Below are positions 51,210 through 58,809 of a stretch of DNA of 64,000 nt, piece after piece (within the stretch, counting starts at the first letter, position 1; every line of letters begins with the position of its first letter). Made by a program: the position numbers and the translations under genes. The stretch comes from Ardenticatenaceae bacterium. Its GTDB lineage: Bacteria > Chloroflexota > Anaerolineae > Promineifilales > Promineifilaceae. The DNA lies in NCBI GenBank assembly GCA_030065875.1, contig JASJCR010000007.1:16886-80885 (forward strand). The letters run 5' to 3'. The notes under the pieces are model-generated. The model made no database searches and was not told the origin of the DNA. It worked only from the letters and a program-made list of their open reading frames with translations.

Positions 51210-52076
51210 TTGAAAATCAAATTCATTCCAATTTTATTACTAGGAGTGGCGTTTTTAATTGCCTGTGGACCACCTCCACCGACGACCACCGAGAGTGAAG
51301 ATCAAGCTGAAGAGGCGATGGTTGAGGAGTCGGCTGAGGAAAGTGTCGCTGCTGAGGAAGAAGCCCCTGAAGCTGCTGTTGAAGAGGCGGCCGAACCTGC
51401 CGCTCAAAATTTAGGTGGGTTGACTGAGCTCGAATTTGAAGTGATTGAAGAAGGCAGTGGCGAGCAGCCTCAAGAAGGCGACTATATTAAGGTTCATTTT
51501 ATCGGCTCTCTGGCTGACGGCACGGAATTTGCCAACAGCTACACCCAGGGTGGTGACCCCCTCGTTTATCCATTTGGCCAGGCCGGGTTTTTTGAAGGAT
51601 GGACGATGGCTCTGTCCCGCATGAGCTTTGGTGAAAAAGCCAATGTTGGGATCCCGGCCGCCCTGGCTTTTGGCGAGCAGGGAACAGGGGTGATTCCTCC
51701 CAATGCCGACCTGTATTTTGAGTTAGAGCTGGTTGGCAAGGCTGAAGTTGGTTTTGAATCCGTTGAAGAGGGTGATGGGGAACAGGCGATGCCGGGTGAT
51801 GTGGTTCAGGTTGAGTATACCGGTACGCTTGAAGACGGAACCGTCTTTGATAGTTCCAGCAACACCGGCCAGCCGTTTGAATTTGTGCTGGGGCAGGGGA
51901 TGGTCATCCCCGGTTGGGATATCGGAATTGGCATGATGAAAGAAGGCGGTAAGGCGATTTTGACCGTTCCTTCAGAGCTGGCTTATGGAGCTGCCGGCGC
52001 AGGTGATGTGATTCCCCCCAATGCCACTTTGATTTTTGAGGTTGAGCTGGTATCGATTCAACGCATCAATCAATAG
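51210..52076 (+). CDS. Tandem FKBP-type peptidyl-prolyl isomerase lipoprotein
   Basis: A 288-residue exported foldase. Signal with lipobox FLIAC (Cys19), a Glu-rich linker (about 25-66), then two FKBP domains (about 75-178 and 182-286). The second keeps the usual active-site residues (VEYTG, TVFDSS, MVIPGW, LAYG). The first has Phe for the first Tyr, Ala where FKBP12 has Asp37 and LAFG for LAYG, so it is probably weak or a substrate-holding copy. The start is TTG with AAGGAG 8 bases upstream; a nearby ATG opens only a two-codon frame. Role: folding of secreted proteins at the membrane outer face. Confidence 0.93.
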   Translation: MKIKFIPILLLGVAFLIACGPPPPTTTESEDQAEEAMVEESAEESVAAEEEAPEAAVEEAAEPAAQNLGGLTELEFEVIEEGSGEQPQEGDYIKVHFIGSLADGTEFANSYTQGGDPLVYPFGQAGFFEGWTMALSRMSFGEKANVGIPAALAFGEQGTGVIPPNADLYFELELVGKAEVGFESVEEGDGEQAMPGDVVQVEYTGTLEDGTVFDSSSNTGQPFEFVLGQGMVIPGWDIGIGMMKEGGKAILTVPSELAYGAAGAGDVIPPNATLIFEVELVSIQRINQ

Positions 52077-52124
52077 CTGCTTAATTTGTTTTCAAACCAG
52101 GGATCACCACGATGAATTTTATTG

Positions 52125-52149
52125 ACGGCCGGGACTTTTCCCCGGCCGT
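52125..52149 (+). terminator. Terminator-like hairpin after the FKBP gene
   Basis: Perfect 9-bp stem ACGGCCGGG and CCCGGCCGT around ACTTTTC, then TTTGCTT. Located 50 bases after the stop codon. The T tract is weak. Confidence 0.6.
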
Positions 52150-52152
52150 TTG

Positions 52153-52278
52153 CTTATTCAGCAGCAAACACCTTATACTGAGCTGGTCGCGTTTTATCAG
52201 CAGCTGAGAAATGGGAATGGTGTGCTAATTGACAGCAGTCCTGGCATCACTACCCTCACGAATCCTCACATTTTCTAA
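52153..52278 (+). pseudogene. Possible gene remnant, 41 codons
   Basis: A stop-terminated frame reading like normal protein (PYTELVAFYQQLRNGNGV, then IDSSPGITTLTNPH). The only start is a TTG one codon upstream, inside the terminator arm, with no ribosome site. Family not recognised. The remaining 145 bases up to the sulfotransferase gene show nothing clear. Confidence 0.3.
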
Positions 52279-52423
52279 GCGGGTCGCAACGGTAATTTGC
52301 GAACCGTGTTACATATAGTAATACCGTTAAAAAAGGGATTGAACTTTTTCCCATTCTTTGCGTATTGAGGTTAAGTGCGTGGCTGGTAAATATTTTCTGA
52401 ATTGCAAACCGGGTTAATTAACG

Positions 52424-53575
52424 ATGCTGTCTGCTTTTATTTTAGCTTTGGTGCAATGGTTTCGACTGCTCTGGTGGTCGGCAACCCATCTGTTTTTTGT
52501 GGATCAGCGGGCGTTCCCCAAGCGTCTGGTCCTGTTTGTTTTGGGTGTACCTCTTTTTGGGATTTTGCAGCTAATCCACTGGCTTGGTTTTTTAGCAGAT
52601 GAGGTGTTTTTTCCCGGTTATCGGCAGATCGAGGTCGAGAAACCGGTGTTTATTGTAGGTATCCCCCGCAGCGGGACAACCTTTTTACAGCGGACGCTGG
52701 CTGATGACCCTCAATTCACGACGACCAAAGCATGGGAGTGCATTTTTGCCCCATCGATTACTGAGCGCACGATTTATCACGGTCTCGGTCGCCTGTTTGC
52801 TCCTTTTGGCCGGCTGCTCCCTCGCCAATCGCTCAATTTTTTCAACAAAATGGAATCGATTCACGAGTTGGGATTGCAGGAACCTGAGGAAGATTTTTTG
52901 TTTTTCCTGCCCCTGTTTTCCTGCTTTATTCTGATCGCAATTTTCCCAGAGGCGGCCGGCTTGTGGCGACAGGCTCAATTTGACCTCAAATTGACGGCGT
53001 GGGAAAAAGAGACAACCCTCTCTTTTTATCATCGGTGTGTCCAAAAGCACCTTTATTTTCACGGCCGGCAGCGGCGGTATTTATCGAAAAACCCGTCTTT
53101 TTCATCGATGCTGCGCTCGCTACACCAAAAATTTCCAGATGGAAAATTTGTGGTCACTATTCGGCCGCCGCAAGCTACCGTACCCTCACAGCTCAGCTCT
53201 TTGCGACCAACTTTTGAGTTAGTCGGCAGCGGTCGGATGTCATCGCGTTTTCAAACGCGTATTGTGGAGATGCTCCATTTCTACTATCAATATTTTGCCA
53301 AGGTACTGCCCACAATCGATGATCAAATCCCCGTGCTTGAAAATAAACAAATCAAGCTTCAGCTAGCGGAAACGCTTGAAAAGATTTATGCGTATGTTGA
53401 ACAACCTCAGCCCCTTGATGCCCATCAAAAATGGGCGGGAATTGCCCGAGAATCGACCCAATTTAAAAGCAAACACCGCTATCAGCTGGACGATTTTGGG
53501 CTGGAAGCGGCCGAAATTAAGCGTCAATTTGTAGACGTTTGGCCAATGAAAATGAATGGTCTGAGTGGCAGGTAA
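52424..53575 (+). CDS. PAPS-dependent sulfotransferase family protein
   Basis: A 383-residue protein with a hydrophobic N-terminus (about 36-58) that may anchor it to the membrane. The 5'-phosphosulfate loop IVGIPRSGTTFLQ lies at about 77-89. LSKNPSFSSMLRSLHQKFPDGKFV (about 220-243; key K-N-P and the later R) matches the 3'-phosphate site, with an RPP motif following. Acceptor could be a lipid or glycan. It heads a plus-strand group with a GT4 transferase and a DUF2334 deacetylase-like protein, which suggests a sulfated or decorated glycolipid; this is inference. The start is weakly supported (no ribosome site). Confidence 0.85.
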   Translation: MLSAFILALVQWFRLLWWSATHLFFVDQRAFPKRLVLFVLGVPLFGILQLIHWLGFLADEVFFPGYRQIEVEKPVFIVGIPRSGTTFLQRTLADDPQFTTTKAWECIFAPSITERTIYHGLGRLFAPFGRLLPRQSLNFFNKMESIHELGLQEPEEDFLFFLPLFSCFILIAIFPEAAGLWRQAQFDLKLTAWEKETTLSFYHRCVQKHLYFHGRQRRYLSKNPSFSSMLRSLHQKFPDGKFVVTIRPPQATVPSQLSSLRPTFELVGSGRMSSRFQTRIVEMLHFYYQYFAKVLPTIDDQIPVLENKQIKLQLAETLEKIYAYVEQPQPLDAHQKWAGIARESTQFKSKHRYQLDDFGLEAAEIKRQFVDVWPMKMNGLSGR

Positions 53576-53577
53576 GT

Positions 53578-53633
53578 TTTGAAAGGTAAAATTTACCGAT
53601 ACTTCTTTTACTCTATACCTTTTACTCTCATGG
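53578..53633. repeat. Short inverted word array before the GT4 gene
   Basis: AAAGGTAAAATTTACC and TTTTACTCTATACCTTTTACTC words, rough reverse complements, fill the gap from the sulfotransferase stop to the GGAGG before the GT4 start. Confidence 0.45.
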
Positions 53634-53643
53634 AGGGCTAGAT

Positions 53644-54789
53644 ATGGCGACTTTATTTCCAGATTTATTTACCAGACGATCAACGAACGCGCCGGGTCGT
53701 GAAAAACCGGTTTCTGAATATGTGGTAGCTATTGTTTCTGACGCCATCCCTGAACGCAATGGGGTTGGCACCTATTATCTTGATTTGAGCCAGCATTTAA
53801 GTCAGCATGTCGCCCTTTTAGAAACGATTTCACCACATGTACAGGATGGGCATTGGGAAAGCGGTTTTTCGCTTCCTCTGCCGTCCGACAGCACACAGCG
53901 GGTTTTTGTCCCCCACTTTCCCCGCTTAAAAAGCAGGCTGGATGAGCTGCAGCCGGATGTGGTCATTGTGCCCACGCCTGGATTATTTGGCCTGTTTGGC
54001 GCCTATTATGGCAAAGCACGAGGAGCTCGTGTTTTGGTCGGGTTTCATACGTGGTTTGAGAAGCTGGCCGAGCTTTACTGGAGCCGCTGGCAGGGCGGGG
54101 CGGCCAAGGGGGTATTAACGTTGACCAATCGTCTGCTGTTTAATTACGCGGATTGTGTTTTGACCACGGCCGACTTCATGATTGAAACCGCTTATGATTT
54201 AGGGGCTAAAGAAGCCCGCGTGATCGGCACTCCCCTGGCTTACAAATTTATGCATACGCCGGTGACTATGCCTGCTGACAACGTCAAAAAAGTATTGTTT
54301 GCCGGTCGCTTAAGTGCAGAAAAAAATATCGATGCGGTGATACAGGCGGCTCACGATTTGCCTTCGATTCATTTTAGCGTTGCCGGGGATGGGGCGGCCA
54401 AGGCGGAGGTTGAGGCCGTGGCTAGAAAGCTTCCAAATTTTTCGTATCTCGGCTGGCTCAATCGTATGGATTTGCTGCGACAGATGGATCTTCATGACAT
54501 GCTGGTTCTTCCTTCGCATGTGGAGTCATTTGGCACCGTGGCCCTGGAGTCGATGGCCAGGCAGCGGTATACGCTGGTTTCAACAGAGTGCGGCATTATT
54601 CATTGGCCTGAGCTCGTGCAGGGCCTCTTTATCATGGGCAAAGGTGAAACGCTAACCCAAACCCTGCGGCGCATCGATACGATGACCGCTGAGGAGCGAC
54701 TCAAGGTGGCCAAAGCCGGCCGCGAAGCAGCCGTAGCCATCAACAATTGGAACAGTCAGCATTGGCTCGACGTGCTGCGCGCTTCCTGA
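53644..54789 (+). CDS. Glycosyltransferase family 4
   Basis: A 381-residue GT-B-fold, retaining, NDP-sugar-dependent transferase. The N-terminal acceptor domain is about 20-190 (AIVSDAIPERNGVGTYYLDL). The C-terminal donor domain has FAGRLSAEKNIDAVIQA (about 219-235) and the EX7E motif in VESFGTVALESMA (about 296-308). No signal peptide, so a cytoplasmic or membrane-peripheral enzyme. A GGAGG site lies about 10 bases upstream. Only 4 bases separate it from the DUF2334 gene. Acceptor is probably a diacylglycerol or glycolipid, by resemblance to plant/bacterial sulfolipid and MgtA-type enzymes; uncertain. Confidence 0.9.
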   Translation: MATLFPDLFTRRSTNAPGREKPVSEYVVAIVSDAIPERNGVGTYYLDLSQHLSQHVALLETISPHVQDGHWESGFSLPLPSDSTQRVFVPHFPRLKSRLDELQPDVVIVPTPGLFGLFGAYYGKARGARVLVGFHTWFEKLAELYWSRWQGGAAKGVLTLTNRLLFNYADCVLTTADFMIETAYDLGAKEARVIGTPLAYKFMHTPVTMPADNVKKVLFAGRLSAEKNIDAVIQAAHDLPSIHFSVAGDGAAKAEVEAVARKLPNFSYLGWLNRMDLLRQMDLHDMLVLPSHVESFGTVALESMARQRYTLVSTECGIIHWPELVQGLFIMGKGETLTQTLRRIDTMTAEERLKVAKAGREAAVAINNWNSQHWLDVLRAS

Positions 54790-54793
54790 TTAT

Positions 54794-55486
54794 ATGCACG
54801 CCATCGTCACCGTTCATGACGTGATGCCCCATACGATGCCGGAAGTGGCCGACATCATTAAACGGCTGTGGCCTTTTCCACGGCCGCAAATTTGTTTGCT
54901 TGTGGTTCCTGGGCGGCCGTGGACCGTTGATCAACGCGATCAGCTGCGTCGATGGCAGGAGAGCGGGTTTGAGCTGGCCGCTCACGGCTGGCTGCATGAA
55001 ACGGAACGCATTTCAACCCTCTATCATCAACTGCACAGCAAATTGATTTCTCGCAACGTCGCCGAGCACCTGTCTTTAACCGATCAAGAAGTCTGTGCCC
55101 TAATCAGACGCAATCACGCCTGGTGGGTCCAAAACGGGTTTGAACCGCCGCAGCTCTATGTCCCTCCCGCCTGGGCGATGGGGCGCGTGTCGAGGGAGCA
55201 GCTGGCGGCGCTGCCGTATCGCTACTATGAAACGACAAACGGTATTCTCGATGCTCGGATGAACGTTTTTAAATGGCTTCCTCTGGCCGGGTTTGAATCT
55301 GATAACCGGTGGCGAAAAATCGCCTTGCGTATCTTTAACGGCTTGAATTTACAGATTAGCTCGCCAAACCGGCCGCTGCGACTTTCGATTCATCCCTATG
55401 ATTTTGAGTATCTTCTAGGGGATACCATCATGGATTGGCTAAATGGGGTGGAGAAATGGGTCAATTACAGGCAGGTGTTCAATTAG
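54794..55486 (+). CDS. DUF2334 polysaccharide-deacetylase-like protein
   Basis: A 230-residue NodB-like (beta/alpha)7 barrel of the DUF2334 group. Metal-site candidates are the Asp in TVHDVMPHT (about 6-14), the His in AAHGWLHE (about 60-67) and the late SIHPYDFEY (about 200-208). Fold relatives remove acetyl groups from sugars; DUF2334 activity itself is not well established. No signal peptide. Starts 4 bases after the GT4 stop, so it is co-transcribed with it and probably acts on the same glycan or glycolipid. Confidence 0.87.
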   Translation: MHAIVTVHDVMPHTMPEVADIIKRLWPFPRPQICLLVVPGRPWTVDQRDQLRRWQESGFELAAHGWLHETERISTLYHQLHSKLISRNVAEHLSLTDQEVCALIRRNHAWWVQNGFEPPQLYVPPAWAMGRVSREQLAALPYRYYETTNGILDARMNVFKWLPLAGFESDNRWRKIALRIFNGLNLQISSPNRPLRLSIHPYDFEYLLGDTIMDWLNGVEKWVNYRQVFN

Positions 55487-55492
55487 TAATTA

Positions 55493-55773
55493 GGTTCTGT
55501 TGACGTTTGATTCAATCTGTTGATCCATGCCTAATATTGCGATATTTTCTATACCCGTCGATTAAAACCGACGGCTAAAGGGTTGGTTACCAATCAGGTC
55601 GAGCCCTTTAGCCCCGCATTTTTGAGTTTTGACAAATAATTACCGATATCGAGTTGTCATTCCCGCGAAAGCGGGAATGACAAGCTTGTTTTGGAAGATG
55701 GTTCATATCCGCATTTATTGGTAAATCTTCAATAATGCGGGGGTGAAGAAATATCCCAAATGTCAACACAACT
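55493..55773. mobile_element. MITE-like repeat R1 downstream of the histidine kinase gene
   Basis: A roughly 280-base element with inverted ends: GGTTCTGTTGACGTTTGA on the left and CAAATGTCAACACAAC on the right. Internal parts are a CCGTCG/CGACGG hairpin (55555-55574), CCCCGCATTTTTGA mirrored later as TCAATAATGCGGGG, and the palindrome TGTCATTCCCGC-GAAA-GCGGGAATGACA (55655-55682, GNRA loop). The last contains ATTCCC-N8-GGGAAT (55659-55678). About 130 bases match R2 at 58.7 kb in inverse orientation. No coding capacity; the ends resemble transposase-recognised termini. Confidence 0.65.
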
Positions 55774-55783
55774 TAGTAATTGG

Positions 55784-58294
55784 CTATTTATTTTCCTGGA
55801 TGACGGGCAGCTGCACCGTGAACTTGCTCCCAGGGCATTTAGCCTCATCGCAGCCGGGGCTTTCAACCCACACGCGACCGACATGCGCTTCGACCAATCC
55901 TTCGACGATGGCCAATCCCAAACCGGGGCCTCCCCCCTTAAATTTAGTCCGGCCGGAGGAGTGTAGAGCCACCTCACCGGTTTGATAAAATTTGGTAAAG
56001 ATCAGATCGTGGTGTTGGGGATCGATGCCAATGCCCTGATCCTCAATTGATATTTGGACAAATTGTTCTTCACCGCGGGTGATGCGCCGGCCGTCAATTA
56101 AGATGTCCCGGCCGTCAGGGGTGTATTTGATGGCGTTGATTATTAAGTGATAGAGAATTTTTTGCAGGGCATCCCGATCGACAATCATCGTGCCCAGCTG
56201 ATCGAGGCCCGGCCGTAAATGAACGTTGAGGTTGCGGTCGATTAGAGACAGTTTGAGCTTGCGCACAACTGACTGGACGACCACTCTGGGCTGGACCAAT
56301 TCCGGATAAATGGTGAGGGTCCGGTTTTCCAGGCGGCTGACGTCCAGCATATCGTTGACGACATCGAGCAGCCGAATGATGCCGTTCCGCATCCCGTCAA
56401 CCAGCATGCGATGCTGCTCGTTCATCTGGATTTCCGGATCGCGTACCAGCATATCACCGTACCCTCGCAGCACGGTGATGGGGGTGCGCAGCTCGTGCGC
56501 CGCCACCTGAATAAAGTCTGATTTGGCTTGATCGAGCCGCTCAAGCTGATCGTAAGCCTCAAGCAGCTCACTGGTCCGCACCCGTACCTCTTCCTGAAGC
56601 TGCTGCTTAAAGCGCAGGGTACGATTAAAGAGGCGGGCGTTGGCCAGGGCAAGACTAGCCTGAGCGGCAAGGGCATTGACGAGCTCGATTTCATCCGCGG
56701 TAAACGGCCGGATGACTTCCCGCGTCACCGAAAGCATGCCAACCACTTTGTCATTGTTGATGAGGGGGACCCCCAGCCACGAGCGAGTTTGAGCCAGCCC
56801 CGGCATGTTGCGCCACCCTTCATAGGCGGCCGCGTCTGAAATCGCCAGCGGCTTGCGCTGACGAATGACTTCCGCAAAAGGGCTGGCCGGATGATTAATC
56901 GGCAGCTGGAAAAGGTCAGGATCGATTTTGGGTGGAAATCCTTTGTGGGCCACGACCCGCAGCTGACCTTTGCGGGCTAGCAAAACGCTCGAACGTTCCG
57001 AGCTAACGAGCTGGGAGAGTTTATCAAGCACGACTTTAAGCACCTTGTCGAGTTCAAGCGTGCCGGAAATCGCGTGCCCAATTTCATTCATCTGGGCCGT
57101 CAGGCGATGACGCAGGTTGAGCTGGTGATGAATGGTGGCGTTGTGAATGGCAATGGCCACCTGGTCCGCTAAAACCTGCAGCGTATCCAAAATCGCCGGG
57201 GAAAAAGAACCGGTTGTGGTGCTCTGCACGTTGAGAACACCCAGCAAATGACCGCGCACAATTAAAGGGAAAGCCGCGTCCGCCCGCGTGCCGATCTGTT
57301 TATAAGGGTGCGCGCTGTAACCCTGGTTGATTATGTCGTGGACAAATGCCGGTTCACGAGAAGCGCCGGCCCGACTGATCACGTGTGGTTCATTGAGTTC
57401 GAGAGGATAAATGGCCGTAAATTGATCGGCCGTTGGACCGGCACATGCTTTTAGCAGCAAATAATCCTGCTGTTGATCGAGTAAGAAAATGCCGATAAAA
57501 CTGTACCCCAATTGAGTTTGAATAATGCGGGCCACCTGCCCCAACAATCGATCGAGGTCTAATAGGGAGACAACTTGATGACCAACAGCAACCGTTGTGC
57601 CCAGCTGGGCGTAGAGCCCCCGAAGCTCCGCATTGGCTTTTTGCAGCTGCTCTTTTACGGCGTACAGTTCATCTCGCTGATGGCTGGCAATTAAGTGAGA
57701 TCGAGAGGCCGACATGGCGGCCTGAACCCAATCAAACGCCATAAAATGAGCGGCCGTTGCTAAACTGCCATTGACCAGGGTCGGGGCGATCAGGATGGTG
57801 ATGATGTACCAGCTAAGATGCCCCATCAACCAGCAGGAGCCAAAGGTTACCACAATGGAGTAAGCCCATACGGTGAATCCGGCCTCAGGATAAAGCATCC
57901 CGGCCGAAAGAAGGATCAACAGGCCGTAAAAGTAAGGAATCGATGTGGATAATGGCCAGAGATCGATAAAAGCCACCGTAATGATCAGAAAGTGGGTGAT
58001 GATAAATAGGGTCCCCACCTGCTGGATGTAGCGTTCTTCTTCTGTTTGAGCATGGGAAAAACAGTAGGATCCAGCCAAAAATGTGGCCAAACAAATGATG
58101 ACCGGCGTCGCCACATCGATCTCTATATGGTAACTGGCCCATACATAACCGATAATGACAACCAGCAGAGTCAGGATGACCGTGAAAGGGATGATCAGCA
58201 GTGCGGAGTCAGCTCTTAGCTGGCGTTCATAGGCGTCACGCCGGGCAGGGAAAATACCCAATATCCAGGTGAGCGGTTGCTTAAATGATATCAT
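55784..58294 (-). CDS. Membrane sensor histidine kinase with two GAF domains
   Basis: An 836-residue hybrid-free sensor kinase. About six transmembrane helices (about 30-190) precede a short coiled coil, GAF1 (about 240-385), GAF2 (about 405-560) and another coiled coil. The HisKA phospho-acceptor is His in VAAHELRTPITVL (about 605). The HATPase_c domain (about 700-835) shows the N box NAIKYTPDG, G1 DQGIGIDP and G2 GGPGLGLAIVEGLVEAH. GAF domains suggest small-ligand, redox or light sensing; no bilin Cys was singled out. No response regulator is adjacent, so it is an orphan. No ribosome site precedes the ATG, which sits right at a repeat edge; MITE-like repeats lie on both sides. Confidence 0.92.
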   Translation of the reverse strand: MISFKQPLTWILGIFPARRDAYERQLRADSALLIIPFTVILTLLVVIIGYVWASYHIEIDVATPVIICLATFLAGSYCFSHAQTEEERYIQQVGTLFIITHFLIITVAFIDLWPLSTSIPYFYGLLILLSAGMLYPEAGFTVWAYSIVVTFGSCWLMGHLSWYIITILIAPTLVNGSLATAAHFMAFDWVQAAMSASRSHLIASHQRDELYAVKEQLQKANAELRGLYAQLGTTVAVGHQVVSLLDLDRLLGQVARIIQTQLGYSFIGIFLLDQQQDYLLLKACAGPTADQFTAIYPLELNEPHVISRAGASREPAFVHDIINQGYSAHPYKQIGTRADAAFPLIVRGHLLGVLNVQSTTTGSFSPAILDTLQVLADQVAIAIHNATIHHQLNLRHRLTAQMNEIGHAISGTLELDKVLKVVLDKLSQLVSSERSSVLLARKGQLRVVAHKGFPPKIDPDLFQLPINHPASPFAEVIRQRKPLAISDAAAYEGWRNMPGLAQTRSWLGVPLINNDKVVGMLSVTREVIRPFTADEIELVNALAAQASLALANARLFNRTLRFKQQLQEEVRVRTSELLEAYDQLERLDQAKSDFIQVAAHELRTPITVLRGYGDMLVRDPEIQMNEQHRMLVDGMRNGIIRLLDVVNDMLDVSRLENRTLTIYPELVQPRVVVQSVVRKLKLSLIDRNLNVHLRPGLDQLGTMIVDRDALQKILYHLIINAIKYTPDGRDILIDGRRITRGEEQFVQISIEDQGIGIDPQHHDLIFTKFYQTGEVALHSSGRTKFKGGGPGLGLAIVEGLVEAHVGRVWVESPGCDEAKCPGSKFTVQLPVIQENK

Positions 58295-58447
58295 GTTGAC
58301 GGTACTTCTTTGTTATCCAATCACAAGCAACCGCATTGTATCAGGAGAAGGTTCACCCATGGAAAGTATTCACGCTATTTGCACAAGAAGAATTGGTACT
58401 GTGTAACGGATGTTTTCTTAACTTTTAACCTTGTTGCCACATTTCTT

Positions 58448-58794
58448 GGCCGATGAATAAATCCATCGGCCATGGAGACCAAAACCGGAAATTGAGTTTT
58501 AACAAATTAATACCGGTACAGCGATGTCATTCCCGCGAAAGCGGGAATCCATTGAATGGCCACCGATGGATCCCTACCGTAGTTTACCCCCGTGAAGACG
58601 GGGGCCAGGATGACGGGCCTGTTTTGGAAGATGGTTCGTATCCGTATTTATTTATTAATCTTCAAAAATGCGGGGGTAAAGAGCCTGACCTGATTGGTAA
58701 CCAACCCTTTAGCCGTCGGTTAAAACCGACGGTTATAGAGAATTTCACAAAATTGAGGATGGGTCATCATATTGAATCAAATGTCAACAGTACC
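58448..58794. mobile_element. MITE-like repeat R2 upstream of the histidine kinase gene
   Basis: Begins with a perfect stem GGCCGATG/CATCGGCC (58448-58471), then the ATTCCC-GCGAAAGC-GGGAAT hairpin (58529-58548) and CCCCCGT-GAAG-ACGGGGG. A block TGTTTTGGAAGATGGTTC (58621-58638) is shared with R1 in direct orientation. The right end (58683-58794) is the reverse complement of the first 110 bases of R1, including the 24-base terminus (22 of 24 identical). TA lies outside both outer termini (55491-55492 and 58795-58796). Translated, it gives the meaningless RESGNP-type peptide. It fills the gap between dnaX and the kinase promoter region. Confidence 0.65.
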
Positions 58795-58809
58795 TAATGG
58801 TTAATTGAA

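Noticed and set aside
58453..58797. 114-codon frame in the gap upstream of the histidine kinase
   Set aside because: Encoded by MITE-like repeats; the RESGNP-type peptide is a familiar false translation of such hairpin repeats.
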